Positions 15,806 to 25,681 of a stretch of 59,150 nucleotides of DNA are shown in pieces. Position 1 is the first letter of the stretch. Every line of letters starts with the position of its first letter. The position numbers and the translations under genes were made by a program. Below the pieces are notes generated by a model. It did no database searches, had not been told where the DNA came from, and saw only the letters and a program-made list of their open reading frames with translations. The DNA comes from an uncultured Alteromonadaceae bacterium (GTDB lineage: Bacteria > Pseudomonadota > Gammaproteobacteria > Enterobacterales > Alteromonadaceae). The stretch lies in NCBI GenBank assembly GCA_938085045.1, contig CALKGI010000137.1:1-59150 (forward strand). The letters run 5' to 3'.

Positions 15806-18800
15806 TCAGCCATGCCCGCTAAACTGAGTTGTAGCATGTTCAATTAGCTTGACCACTTCTTGCTCGATAGACTCTAGTTTTTCATCTTTTAAGTGTTGCT
15901 CTACCAGCCCCGCTAAATCGCTTAGTTCAGTGAAACCTAAAGTGCCCGCTGCGCCTTTTAGTGCGTGGGCATCGTTTTGCAGTGAACCCCAGTCTTTGGT
16001 GCGCAAGTGTTCGGCTAATCTGTCGAGATACGCTGGTACGTTGGCCGAGAATTGGTCTTGTAATACGGTCATTTCCTCAATGCTGAGGCTGGCGTCGATG
16101 TTGGCGCTGCTTTGGCCCAAAAAGTAGCTGATTTTTTCGATGAAGGGTTTTCTTTCTATTGGTTTAGACAGGTGTTCGTCGAATCCTTTGCGGAAGTATT
16201 CTTGGACTTCGTGTTTCATTGCATTGGCTGTAAGCGCAATAACCGGGGTGTCGTTGCTGATGGAACTGAGCATGTCGAAGGTCTCTAGCCCGTCCATGAC
16301 TGGCATTTGGATGTCGAGCAAGATAAGGTCAAAGTCGTCTATTAAATAGGCTTCGATGGCTTCTTGCCCATTGCATACACCGGTGACGTCTAATCCCATT
16401 TTCTCTAACATTGTGACGATCAATTGCAGGTTTTCGGGTTGATCTTCTGCCACCAATATATTGCCAGTTAGTTGTGAAAGCGGTTGGTTTTTGGCGCCTT
16501 CTAATGCGCTGCGGCATTCGTCTAGTACGTCTAGGCATTCTATTAGTTGAGTATGCTCAACAGTGACCAATTCGATGGCGACGGTGAAGTTACTGCCTTT
16601 GCCGAATTCGCTTTGGGCATCGATATCTCCACCGAGCATTTGCGCCAGTGATTTGGAGATAGTTAAACCCAAACCTGTGCCACCGTATTTGCGTTGCACG
16701 GTTTTGTCGGCTTGTTCAAAGGCAAAAAACAGCCCGCCTATTTTCTCTTTTTTAATTCCTACACCGGTGTCTTGTACTTCAAATCGCAATTGTTGGTCTT
16801 GGGTATAAACCTTGAGTACTACGCCACCTACCTCGGTAAATTTGACCGCGTTGGAGATGAGGTTCAGCAAAATTTGGTTCAACCGAGTAGGGTCGGTACA
16901 AATAATGTCAGGCAGCGGTAAATCTAGCTCGATAGTAAAGCTGATGCCTTTGGGTTTGGCCATGCCAATGCTAATAGATTCGAGGTTGGCTAGTAGTTCT
17001 ATTAGGTTTACATCGAGCTTTTCGACCAGCAGTTGACCAGCTTCGATTTTTGAAAAGTCGAGAATGTCGTTGATCAACAATAACAGGTGTTTACCGCTGT
17101 TGGCGATGGTTTGAATCGCCTGCTGTTGGTCTTTCTTTTCGATATCGCCAAATAATATGCCCTCGGCAAAACCGATGACTGTGGTTAGCGGCGTGCGAAT
17201 TTCGTGGCTCATGTTGGCCAAAAACAAAGACTTGGTTTCGTTGGCTCGGTCGGCTTTTTCTTTGGCTCGTTTGAGCTGTTCTTTGCGTTTGCTGACCTTG
17301 TCATTGAGGCCATTGTAAAGCGAGGCGTTGATTAGCGAAACGGCAGCTTGCGACGCCAACAGTTCGATGGTTTCGACGTGTTGACTGGTGAATGTGTGTT
17401 GTAATATGTTGTTTTCAAGGTACACAATCGCGAGCAGTTTTCCCTGTCCGATGATGGGCAGCAACAATACGGATTCGGGTCTGCGCTTTTGTAAGTAATC
17501 GTTATGTGAAAACCGCTGATCGTCAGCTGGGTTGGTCAGCAATAAGGTTTCTTGGGTTTGCTGAACATAACGTATTAGTGAGCCGGGCAACATGGGCGGA
17601 GATTCGGCGCAAACTTCGGCCAAGCTGGTGGACAGCAGGCGACAGATAACATTGCCGTCGAGCGCATTGAATTGGCCCATCACTTCGACCACCAGTCGAC
17701 TATCTTGATCATATATGATTGCCCCATCTTGGGCAGCGGTGGTTTCGAGCATGATGCCAATCATTTTTTTAAGCAATGGCTCGGCGTGAATTTCTTGCGC
17801 CATCATTTGGTTGGCTTTGAGCACTGCATGAATATTCAAATTACCATGGGGGGTCGAATCTATCGCATCGCTTGGTGCGTCGTTGGTGACAACGCCGTAT
17901 TCTGCGGGGTCTTGCTCACCGTATATAAAGCTGACGTGAGGCCATTGTTCTTCAATTAATTCACATTTGGCTAATGCGCCCCAGCGCTGGTAAAGATGGT
18001 GTGCTTCTTTGATGAAAGTTTTGGCTACCCTTGATTGGTTTTCGTGTAACCAGAATGTGGCAAACAGTTCGTTGGCCAGTGCCTCACATTGAATAAAGCC
18101 GGCCTGTTCTGAGGCTTCAATGGCTTTGTCGAATAAGGTTGTTGCAGAGGGGATATCACCACATACTCGGGCCAGTTCAGCTGAGATTATTAGGTATTTG
18201 TGTTCGTAATTTTGCGGGCTTTGGTTGGCCCAGTATTTCATTTTAGCCAGCAGTTCTTTGACCTGCTTGATGTTGTCGATGTATTTTGGATCACCCGGTA
18301 CCGTAAATCCGAGTAGGCTTAATGCGCCAAAAAATACGCATTCGGTGACCAATGGGCTGTCGGGAAAAAAAGCCACAACCATCGGCAAGTTGACGATAAC
18401 TTCTTGCTGTAAATGGCGGTTATTCATGAAATAGGCATGGCGCAACATACCATAGCTGTACAGCGCCAACTGAATTGAATCGGTAGTGAAATCGCCTTTG
18501 AATATTTTCTCGACAGATACCGAGTCATTGTCGAACGAAAGCGGATTGGGCGTTTTACCTTGCAACGCCAATATCGGTTGCATGCTACTTATCAACACAT
18601 TGATTTCGGCATTGCTATTGCCAATTTGGCGCACAAAATCAAGCCCTTTGCGAATGGCCACTTCGAGTGTTGGTAAATGGGTGCCTTTGGCGGTTTTGCT
18701 GATGTATAGCAATAATACCGCGTTGCAGGCCACATTGAGGTTAATCCCTTCGTGGCCCCACTTTATCACTTGACGTAAATACGAAAAGGCGTTTTGCAAT

Positions 18801-21793
18801 GGTTCGCACCAGTGCAAATAGCTGGCGGCAAACATTTCGTAGACCGATGAGCGATGATATTTGTTACCTCGGTGATCGGCCAGTTCTATCGACAATTTAC
18901 CCAATTGATATGCACGTGTATGGGCTTCGTTACTTTTGGCCATGACCACCATGTAAGCACTGATACCCACGGCACTAAGGTCGCTTTGACCTTGTTTGAG
19001 TGTTAGCAGCATCATTTGGCAGGCGCATAGACCATAGGTTTTAAACCGACCTGTGGCATAAAGGTCGTTGAGTAAATTAAAGTGCAGTTGCATTGCGAGC
19101 AGATGTTCGAGGCGGGTCATTTCTCCCATGCTCAGTAATTGAGATGTGTCGGTGCTGGCCAGTAGTTGCTCAACTTCTTCTATCATTTGCGGCAATTTTG
19201 CTGCCGCTGAGCTTTCGTCTACTTCGATTGTTGTGCCAAGTAGCAATAATCCTTCTGCCAGTACGTTAATGGATTCGCGGTGACGTTCTTGTAATTGATA
19301 TTGTTCACAATGCACTAAGATCAGGGTGATTTTAGCGAGGTTATTGGTCGCATTTGCAATCCCTTCGTCATAAAGCGATTGAGCGTTTTGGAAGTTGCCT
19401 GCCAGATATTCGGCTTCGCCTAGCTCTTTGAAGATGGTTAGGGTTTGGTTAGGGAAAAGCGTCCAGGCATCGTGTGCCATTAGTGATTTGGCAATGCGTA
19501 ATAATTCGACTGCACCATTGAAAGCCGAGGCATGTTTGGCCTTGATACCACCACGGATATTGAACGCCAATAGTCGTGCTTTTTCTTGTGGATCGGTAAT
19601 CAGTGAACGGCCCTGATTGTAAGGGGCGAGCAGGTTGTATAAATGGTTGTCTAGCTCGTACGCCATGGTGTTTTTAAGCAGCAGCCGAGCAATGTTCAAT
19701 TGCAGTGCCGGACGGTCTTTTTCGACAACCAATTGGTATGCCGCCTGTTGAATGAGATCGTGATTGAAACGGTAGCGAGACAGATTGTGACGGGCTTCAA
19801 ATTGGCTGAATTTGTAGTTTTCATCGAGCGGTATCAGCAATTCACATTGCAAAGCGGGTAACAATAAATCAGCGGTTTTAATGCGTTCTTTTTCGCAGAC
19901 TATCGCTAATTCTTTGAGTGAAAAATCGTTACCAAGATGTGCCGCTATCGCCAGCAGTTGTTGCGAGTCTCGGTCTAACCGATGTAGCCTAGCGGTGACT
20001 AATGTCACCACGCCATCACTGTCGCCGTATCTTTGTAGGTCGTTGAGGTTTGATAACCAACGGCTGTTTTTATTGTCGAATTCAATACGTTTATGTTCAT
20101 ACAAGGCCATTAGGTATTGTTTTACATAAAACGGATTGCCTTGGGTGCGGTCGAAACACAAATCGCCTAATGCCCTGACATGATCAGCAGAGCAGGCAAA
20201 AGAGTCGATGATAATTTGGTGAATATGGTGTCTGGGCAAATTGTTCAACGTCATTGATTTTAATCGGCCCTGAGCCAGCTCGACGTTTTCTATCATTTGC
20301 AGTAGTGGGTGTTTTTGTCCTACCTCGTTGTCGCGAAATGCGCCTATCATCAACACCGCATTTTTTTGGTTGGCAATAGTTTGGTGAGCCAACAGCTTTA
20401 AGGTGGCACTGTCGGCCCATTGCAGGTTGTCGATGAAAATCACTAGGGGGTGACCACTTGAAGACAAGGCTTTGATAAAGTGGCAAAAGGTGATGTGAAA
20501 ACGCTTTTCGGTTTCGGTCGGCGGCAATTCTGGCAGGTCGGGAATTTCACCAGTTAACTTGACCAAAGAGGGGATCACTTCGGCGATGACAGCGGTATTT
20601 TTGCCCAACGCACTTTTGACCTTGCCGCGCCAATAGCGCAACCGTTCTTCGCCTTCGCACAACAACTGGTTGACTAAACGACTGAACGCTTCAATTAAGG
20701 CGGCATAGGGCTGATTTTGGTGATATTGATCGCATTTACCGCTGACAAAAAAGCCGCGTTTGGCGATGATAGCTTCGTGTAATTGATGGACTAGGGCGGT
20801 TTTGCCGACCCCGGGATGACCGCCGATAAGGATAAGCTCTGCCTGACCGGCACTGGCGCGATCAAAGGCGGCCATGATCCCAGTTTGTTCGATATTGCGA
20901 CCATAAATGCGTTGAGACAAGTTGAATCTGTCGGGTATGTCGGCCTGAGCGATTTCAAAGTGGTCGATTTGCCCTTTGGTTTGCCATTGTTTTTGGCAAG
21001 CCTTCATATCGGCATATAACCCTCGATGATTTTGGTAACGATCATCGGCAGATTTTTCGAGCAACTTTTGGACAATGGCGCTGATTTCGACAGGGATTTT
21101 GTTGTCTATAGTGTCGAGCGGTTCGGGTAAGCGGGTGATATGAGCTTGTAGTAAAGTCCCAAAGTCGTCGGCTTCAAAGGGTTTTTGGCCACTCAACAAT
21201 TGGTAGAGAATGACACCAAGCGAGTAAAAATCACTGCGGTGATCGACGCTAAAATGTGACTTGCTGATAAGCTCTGGGGCCATATAGGCAGGAGAGCCCC
21301 AGTATTGGCTGAAATCAGATTGTGCCCCTTGCCATTTTAATGATGAGGCCAGTGAAAAATCAGACAGTTTGACTTTTTTTGCATCAAGGTTAACAAAAAT
21401 GTTTTCGGGGACCAGATTTCGGTGGATAAAACCACGTTCGTGGACATCAGATAAAGCCTCAATTAATAAGCAGGCCAGCTTGAGCCGTTTCGAAAAATTT
21501 AAGGTATTGTCACGGATGATGGAAGATAGCGAAAGGGCGTTAAAATCTTCGAGGGCCAACATAAAGCCGTGGTTATCGGGGATTAATTCGGTCGCTTTGA
21601 CGACAAAGGGCGAATCGATAGTTTGCAACAGAGCATATTCATGTTGCCAGCGAGCGTTGTGGCCGTCATCAGGCTGGGGATCGTTACGATATTTAATTAG
21701 CACGCGCCCACCACCTGGACAAATGGCCCGTGCAAACACTATATCTTCAAAAGAAGATAAGATCTCCGTTACTGTGAAACCCGCTAGCTTCAT
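15806..21793 (-). CDS. Giant hybrid signalling protein: Ser/Thr kinase-like, AAA ATPase, GAF, histidine kinase, REC, HPt
   Basis: 1995 residues. Domains in order: protein-kinase-like (1-270), with likely ATP Lys K34, APE at 172-174, and H124-R125-N126 where active kinases have HRD; the DFG position reads DFS (145-147). Then an AAA/STAND ATPase with Walker A GGHPGVGKT (324-332) and Walker B-like LVIFIDNLQWAD; a long helical TPR-like region (about 640-1300); a GAF domain (about 1330-1500) ending in a coiled linker; HisKA with H near 1529 in MSHEIRTPLT; HATPase_c; REC with D near 1826 in LILLDIQMPVMDG; and HPt with H near 1943 in HALKGAAGTLGF. The phosphorelay half looks intact and the kinase half looks degenerate. 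No membrane segment. The final target regulator is not encoded next to it. Divergent from the DoxX-LytS-LytTR operon. Confidence 0.9.
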   Translation of the reverse strand: MKLAGFTVTEILSSFEDIVFARAICPGGGRVLIKYRNDPQPDDGHNARWQHEYALLQTIDSPFVVKATELIPDNHGFMLALEDFNALSLSSIIRDNTLNFSKRLKLACLLIEALSDVHERGFIHRNLVPENIFVNLDAKKVKLSDFSLASSLKWQGAQSDFSQYWGSPAYMAPELISKSHFSVDHRSDFYSLGVILYQLLSGQKPFEADDFGTLLQAHITRLPEPLDTIDNKIPVEISAIVQKLLEKSADDRYQNHRGLYADMKACQKQWQTKGQIDHFEIAQADIPDRFNLSQRIYGRNIEQTGIMAAFDRASAGQAELILIGGHPGVGKTALVHQLHEAIIAKRGFFVSGKCDQYHQNQPYAALIEAFSRLVNQLLCEGEERLRYWRGKVKSALGKNTAVIAEVIPSLVKLTGEIPDLPELPPTETEKRFHITFCHFIKALSSSGHPLVIFIDNLQWADSATLKLLAHQTIANQKNAVLMIGAFRDNEVGQKHPLLQMIENVELAQGRLKSMTLNNLPRHHIHQIIIDSFACSADHVRALGDLCFDRTQGNPFYVKQYLMALYEHKRIEFDNKNSRWLSNLNDLQRYGDSDGVVTLVTARLHRLDRDSQQLLAIAAHLGNDFSLKELAIVCEKERIKTADLLLPALQCELLIPLDENYKFSQFEARHNLSRYRFNHDLIQQAAYQLVVEKDRPALQLNIARLLLKNTMAYELDNHLYNLLAPYNQGRSLITDPQEKARLLAFNIRGGIKAKHASAFNGAVELLRIAKSLMAHDAWTLFPNQTLTIFKELGEAEYLAGNFQNAQSLYDEGIANATNNLAKITLILVHCEQYQLQERHRESINVLAEGLLLLGTTIEVDESSAAAKLPQMIEEVEQLLASTDTSQLLSMGEMTRLEHLLAMQLHFNLLNDLYATGRFKTYGLCACQMMLLTLKQGQSDLSAVGISAYMVVMAKSNEAHTRAYQLGKLSIELADHRGNKYHRSSVYEMFAASYLHWCEPLQNAFSYLRQVIKWGHEGINLNVACNAVLLLYISKTAKGTHLPTLEVAIRKGLDFVRQIGNSNAEINVLISSMQPILALQGKTPNPLSFDNDSVSVEKIFKGDFTTDSIQLALYSYGMLRHAYFMNNRHLQQEVIVNLPMVVAFFPDSPLVTECVFFGALSLLGFTVPGDPKYIDNIKQVKELLAKMKYWANQSPQNYEHKYLIISAELARVCGDIPSATTLFDKAIEASEQAGFIQCEALANELFATFWLHENQSRVAKTFIKEAHHLYQRWGALAKCELIEEQWPHVSFIYGEQDPAEYGVVTNDAPSDAIDSTPHGNLNIHAVLKANQMMAQEIHAEPLLKKMIGIMLETTAAQDGAIIYDQDSRLVVEVMGQFNALDGNVICRLLSTSLAEVCAESPPMLPGSLIRYVQQTQETLLLTNPADDQRFSHNDYLQKRRPESVLLLPIIGQGKLLAIVYLENNILQHTFTSQHVETIELLASQAAVSLINASLYNGLNDKVSKRKEQLKRAKEKADRANETKSLFLANMSHEIRTPLTTVIGFAEGILFGDIEKKDQQQAIQTIANSGKHLLLLINDILDFSKIEAGQLLVEKLDVNLIELLANLESISIGMAKPKGISFTIELDLPLPDIICTDPTRLNQILLNLISNAVKFTEVGGVVLKVYTQDQQLRFEVQDTGVGIKKEKIGGLFFAFEQADKTVQRKYGGTGLGLTISKSLAQMLGGDIDAQSEFGKGSNFTVAIELVTVEHTQLIECLDVLDECRSALEGAKNQPLSQLTGNILVAEDQPENLQLIVTMLEKMGLDVTGVCNGQEAIEAYLIDDFDLILLDIQMPVMDGLETFDMLSSISNDTPVIALTANAMKHEVQEYFRKGFDEHLSKPIERKPFIEKISYFLGQSSANIDASLSIEEMTVLQDQFSANVPAYLDRLAEHLRTKDWGSLQNDAHALKGAAGTLGFTELSDLAGLVEQHLKDEKLESIEQEVVKLIEHATTQFSGHG

Positions 21794-22039
21794 CGATTGA
21801 ACCCTTTCAATTTGTTGCTGTCCTGTTGTTTTTGTTACGTTGTGCTAACCCTTTTTGAGCCAGAGTAACAAACTACCCTATCCGGGCAAAAATAGACAGC
21901 TTCAGTGGTCATTATTTGTAAACAAATTGTTGTGTTTCGTCCCAGCCCTGTTCGGGTTCGTCCCTATCGACGGGCGCTAATGACACAAGTTCTCTAAAGT
22001 AGCGATATTGATTGTTTATTTGGTTATTTGGAGAGAAAT

Positions 22040-22528
22040 ATGTTGAATCAATTGAGTGCAAAAATCAGCGTGAAAATATTGGGGTTAAGCTTTGTTCGAA
22101 TCAATATTGGGATGATGTTTTTAATTGCGGCTTACGCCAAACTCAGTGCTGGAGATGGGTGGCCGGGGCGCATGGTGGGGTTTCTTAATTTTCAGGCTGA
22201 AAAATCCTATGGTTTTTATCGTGACTTTGTTACGTCTTTTGTGGTGCCAAACAAAGAGGTATTTGGTTATATGGTGGCCTACGGCGAGTTGTTCGTAGGG
22301 CTGTCGCTTTTGCTGGGTTTGACTACTCGCTGGGGCGCGCTGATTGGGGTGTTTATGGTTAGCAATTTTATCATGGCAAAAGGGGTCTTCTTTTGGACGC
22401 CTTCATCTAACGATGCTATGTATATTCTGGCATTGCTGGCGTTGCTGTTTGTGAACAACAAAGATATGCTGGGCCTAGATAATTTGGTCATTAAAAAGTG
22501 GCCTGTTCTGACAAAAGTATGGATATAG
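22040..22528 (+). CDS. DoxX-family membrane protein
   Basis: 162 residues from the ATG at 22040, chosen because GGAGAG lies directly upstream; a TTG at 22028 would place that ribosome site inside the gene. Four hydrophobic helices are visible, with the DoxX-type pattern FVRINIGMMFLIAAYAKL near the N-terminus and VAYGELFVGLSLLLGLTTRWG in the middle. DoxX-like proteins are poorly understood inner-membrane proteins linked in some bacteria to thiosulfate:quinone or redox functions. It is followed two bases later by a LytS-type kinase and its regulator, so it is probably co-transcribed with them and may be the sensed or controlled component (inference). Confidence 0.8.
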   Translation: MLNQLSAKISVKILGLSFVRINIGMMFLIAAYAKLSAGDGWPGRMVGFLNFQAEKSYGFYRDFVTSFVVPNKEVFGYMVAYGELFVGLSLLLGLTTRWGALIGVFMVSNFIMAKGVFFWTPSSNDAMYILALLALLFVNNKDMLGLDNLVIKKWPVLTKVWI

Positions 22529-22529
22529 T

Positions 22530-23660
22530 TTGTTTTTAAAAGTACAAAATTTAAGTGCACTTAAGCGTCATTTGCTTTATCAAATTGGCGCTATCGTTGT
22601 GTGGCTATTGATAGGCTTGCTGTTTTTGCTGCAAGGGTATTTTTATGCCGCCAGCTTTAATCGGCCTTTTGATTGGCTAACCCAAACTCCTTATCGCTTG
22701 AGTCTTTATTTGACTTGGGGATTGTTTTCAATCCCTTTGTTTTATCTGTTTTCGGCTTTGGTTAGTCGAGTTAAATCTGGCTTTACTCTGGTTTTGGTTC
22801 ACCTTGCTATTGGTCTGCCTCTTGCGCTGTTCCATCGAGTTATTGGCACTGTGATTGAGGTGTTTGTCTCGGGGTTATTAACTGGCACTTTTAAAAGTCT
22901 TATTGATGTATTTGTTCAGCGAAAAGTGCCTATTATTGGCGGGGCGTTAGACAGTTTTATTCTTTATGTGTTGTTGGTGTTGCTATTCACAGGTTACATG
23001 GCGTTAAGGCAAAGCCGTGAAAAAACCTTGCAGCTATCGCGCATCAGTCATCAGTTGGCGCAAAGCCAGTTGGCCAGTTTGCGTGCTCAGTTACAGCCTC
23101 ATTTTTTGTTCAATACGCTCAATGGCATTGTCGCGCTGATTTTTTCCTCTCCCGAAAAAGCCGAATTAATGGTGACCCGGTTGGCTCGTTTGCTGCGTTT
23201 TAGTCTCGACAGTGCCAGTCAGAATATGATCCCGCTCGCGCAAGAACTGGCTGTTTTGAATGATTACTTAGTGATTGAACAGACTCGAATTGGTGAGCGC
23301 TTGGTGTACCAAGTAGATGTATCTGATGATTGTTTGACGGTTGAAATTCCGACTTTATTGTTACAACCTTTGGTAGAAAATGCTGTGCGTTATGGCATTG
23401 CGCCTTTTACTCATAATGGCACTGTATTGGTTAAAGGGCGGGTTTTATGTGAGCATAGAAATAAGCAACTTTGCCTTGAAATACACGACAGTGGCGAGCA
23501 TAGTGGCAGTACTTTTGAGCCGGGGATTGGTTTAGGTAATTCTCGCGAACGACTAGAGACTTTGTATGACGCTAAGGCGTCACTTGAGATTGGCAAGTCT
23601 GACTTGGGCGGTGCTAAACTGACGATATTATTGCCGATTGATTCACGGGAGCTCGCTTGA
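22530..23660 (+). CDS. LytS/YehU-type sensor histidine kinase
   Basis: Up to 376 residues. Four to five hydrophobic helices fill the first 160 residues with little periplasmic loop. A His_kinase domain (PF06580 type) follows, with phospho-acceptor H191 in LQPHFLFNTLNGI, then an HATPase domain with N box VENAVRYGI and GIGLGNSRERL. The start is uncertain: the frame can open at the TTG at 22530, two bases after the DoxX stop, and no ATG precedes the first membrane helix. Its end overlaps the regulator start (TTGA), so kinase and regulator are coupled. The sensor type suggests a membrane or redox cue, but none can be named. Confidence 0.85.
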   Translation: MFLKVQNLSALKRHLLYQIGAIVVWLLIGLLFLLQGYFYAASFNRPFDWLTQTPYRLSLYLTWGLFSIPLFYLFSALVSRVKSGFTLVLVHLAIGLPLALFHRVIGTVIEVFVSGLLTGTFKSLIDVFVQRKVPIIGGALDSFILYVLLVLLFTGYMALRQSREKTLQLSRISHQLAQSQLASLRAQLQPHFLFNTLNGIVALIFSSPEKAELMVTRLARLLRFSLDSASQNMIPLAQELAVLNDYLVIEQTRIGERLVYQVDVSDDCLTVEIPTLLLQPLVENAVRYGIAPFTHNGTVLVKGRVLCEHRNKQLCLEIHDSGEHSGSTFEPGIGLGNSRERLETLYDAKASLEIGKSDLGGAKLTILLPIDSRELA

Positions 23661-24442
23661 TTACACCTATTACCGTTTTAATCGTCGACGATGAAGCCCT
23701 TGGCCGTCAGCGTGTTAGTCAGTTGTTGCAGGGGGTTGATGATTTCACCATAGTAGGTGAATGCGACAGCGGCGTAAGCGCGCTCAAATGGTTAAACGAT
23801 AATAGCGTCGATATGCTGTTTTTAGACATTCAAATGCCTCAAATTGACGGTTTCGAGCTGATTGAGCTATTACCCGTCCATAAACGTCCTTTTATAGTAT
23901 TTGCGACCGCTTATGAGCAATATGCCGTGGAAGCCTTTAAAGTACATGCTTTGGATTATTTGCTAAAACCGATTGAAAGGGGTGAATTTAATGATACTTT
24001 GCAACGAGTTAGGGCTACATTTGCTGCGAAAAGCCAAACCAATGTAGACCAACGGGCGTTGCAACTAAATGCGTTTTTGGCAGCGCAACTGGCAAAGTCG
24101 GATAAAAAGCCCAACAAGAATTATATGCCAATTAAAAAAGGCGATAGGGTGCTGCTGATAGCTTTATCTGATATCGAATTAGTGGAAGCGCAAAGGAATT
24201 ATTTAGACGTTCATGTGGAGCAAAACGTTTACCGTACGCGCGAAACGCTTAAGCAATTTGCCGAGCGGGTAGGGCACTTAAGTTTTGTGCAGGTGCATAG
24301 GTCACGCATAGTGAATGTTAACCAAATTAAAGAGGTGCAAAGCTGGTTTCATGGCGATTATATGATCATCACCCACAGTGGCTTTGAATGTGCCACCGGG
24401 GCTGCTTACAAGGGGGCTGTACGGGGAATTATTGATGGGTGA
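23657..24442 (+). CDS. LytTR-family response regulator
   Basis: 261 residues. Receiver domain (about 5-120) with D11/D12, phospho-acceptor D57 in MLFLDIQMPQIDG and the KP dipeptide in YLLKPIER. A linker is followed by a LytTR DNA-binding domain (about 158-258): YMPIKKGDRVLLIALSDIELVEA, then FVQVHRSRIVNVNQIKEVQ, the signature of AlgR/AgrA/LytR-type regulators. Starts at a TTG overlapping the kinase stop. LytTR proteins bind direct repeats upstream of target promoters; a likely target is its own DoxX operon, as no other gene is co-directional before the repeat at 24464. Confidence 0.9.
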   Translation: MITPITVLIVDDEALGRQRVSQLLQGVDDFTIVGECDSGVSALKWLNDNSVDMLFLDIQMPQIDGFELIELLPVHKRPFIVFATAYEQYAVEAFKVHALDYLLKPIERGEFNDTLQRVRATFAAKSQTNVDQRALQLNAFLAAQLAKSDKKPNKNYMPIKKGDRVLLIALSDIELVEAQRNYLDVHVEQNVYRTRETLKQFAERVGHLSFVQVHRSRIVNVNQIKEVQSWFHGDYMIITHSGFECATGAAYKGAVRGIIDG

Positions 24443-24463
24443 GTCTTGCAGGTTGGAAAAGAC

Positions 24464-24634
24464 TAAAAGCTTCACTCGGAGACGCAGAAGCACGGAGGTC
24501 CACGGAGCAAAAGAAAATAAAAATTAAAAAGCAACAAATAGAGTTAAATAAAACGAATACATAGGTTTGGTTATATCTTTTTGTCTTTCCTCTGTGAACC
24601 TCTGTGGCTCTGTTTCTCCGTGTGAAGCTCTTGA
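24464..24634. repeat. Dispersed palindromic element, copy 2 (CACGGAG family)
   Basis: Same family as 15616-15780. The left arm reads AAAAGCTTCACTCGGAGACG and GCACGGAGGTCCACGGAG; the right arm reads CCTCTGTGAACCTCTGTGG and TCTCCGTGTGAAGCTCTTG. The AT-rich centre differs from copy 1, while the arms are conserved. Confidence 0.7.
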
Positions 24635-24655
24635 CCTTAAGGCCGTAGGGCGCCC

Positions 24656-25000
24656 TTAAAATTCCAAAGAAAAAAGCAGCTCAGCCAAGTCAGGTTGCCA
24701 CAGAAATTCCCGCAGTTTAACCCGATTATTCAATACAACCACATCTTCTTGTTGCAACAATCCTGTTTGTAATAGCGCCTGTTCAGACCCTTTGGGAAAA
24801 GCCAATTGGCCACTGCTACGCAATACTCTGTACCAAGGCACAGATAAATCCTTAGGTACGTAACCCAGTGATTTTCCGACTAATCTTGCGCGGCCAGGTA
24901 ATCCTGCCAAATCGGCAATTTGGCCGTAACTGGCGACTTTCCCAGCTGGGATCTTTTGCACGGTTTGCCAAATGCGCTGGTATTTCTGATCGTTGTTCAT
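24656..25000 (-). CDS. atl: Alkyltransferase-like (ATL) protein, MGMT family
   Basis: 114 residues covering only the DNA-binding fold of O6-alkylguanine transferases. The helix-turn-helix (KVASYGQIADLAG, about 21-33) and the arginine-finger area (GRARLVGKSLGY) are present, but the active-site Cys of PCHR is replaced: the motif reads PWYRVL with W56. ATL proteins bind O6-alkylguanine without repairing it and flag it for nucleotide excision repair; E. coli YbaZ is the model. Tyr in place of the usual His after Trp is a small deviation. The start codon overlaps the stop of the upstream phosphatase gene, so both are co-translated from one minus-strand transcript. Confidence 0.88.
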   Translation of the reverse strand: MNNDQKYQRIWQTVQKIPAGKVASYGQIADLAGLPGRARLVGKSLGYVPKDLSVPWYRVLRSSGQLAFPKGSEQALLQTGLLQQEDVVVLNNRVKLREFLWQPDLAELLFSLEF

Positions 25001-25515
25001 GGGTTTTTACTTTTCTTTAATGAATGACTCGATTGATGGCGCTTGGTGAGAACTTTTCCGTCTTTAATGATCAGCTGGTAAAGGCGGTTATATTCTTCGT
25101 GGTCGATTTCTTTGCCGGGTTTGCCACCAAGTAATTTTACTGTGTCGGGGATGGTATTGCTGTGCCCCGCGACCACGTAAAAGCCGTCTTTTTGTTTGAG
25201 TACTTTGATTAGCTCTTTGAGTTTTCCGGGATTATATAATTGTATTTTGAGGCCTGTGTTGTTGGCTATAACCGCTACAGTTTGGCGGGTTCTTTGGTAA
25301 TCTGAGCTGTAAATTGCAGTGACTTTTTTGTTTTTAAACCAGTCGCCCAGCCATTGGGCCCGTTGATGACCTTGTTTTGTTAGCGCTGGATCTTTGGTGC
25401 CATCTTTTTGTTTTTCGGCGTGTCTGAATAAGTAAATTTCACTTTGTGCCAACACTTGAAAATTGCTAAATAACAGGGTGATAAATATCAGCGAAAGGGC
25501 CAATGTTTTGCTCAT
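24997..25515 (-). CDS. Exported histidine-phosphatase-superfamily protein (SixA/PGM-like)
   Basis: 172 residues. A signal peptide of about 23 residues (SLIFITLLFSNFQVLA) is followed by the catalytic RHAEK motif with H32, then SSDYQRTRQTV and the second histidine in VVAGHSNTIPD. These are the active-site elements of the phosphoglycerate-mutase-like histidine phosphatases. A small exported member of this type acts in the periplasm on an unknown phosphoester. The Lys-rich C-terminal tail overlaps the ATL gene start. The link to DNA-damage signalling by the partner gene is probably only an operon accident. Confidence 0.85.
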   Translation of the reverse strand: MSKTLALSLIFITLLFSNFQVLAQSEIYLFRHAEKQKDGTKDPALTKQGHQRAQWLGDWFKNKKVTAIYSSDYQRTRQTVAVIANNTGLKIQLYNPGKLKELIKVLKQKDGFYVVAGHSNTIPDTVKLLGGKPGKEIDHEEYNRLYQLIIKDGKVLTKRHQSSHSLKKSKNP

Positions 25516-25681
25516 TTGGGATGTCCGAATTTGCTAGGTAATCGAAAAGGCAATATATCAAATCGTGACGTTTTGAACCACTCATTAGTGATGTGAACAA
25601 AAAAAAGGCTAAACTTTTTTCGTTTGCTGTCGATAGTTAAACCAACGATAACATAGACATAAATATACGGTGGTAGGTATT

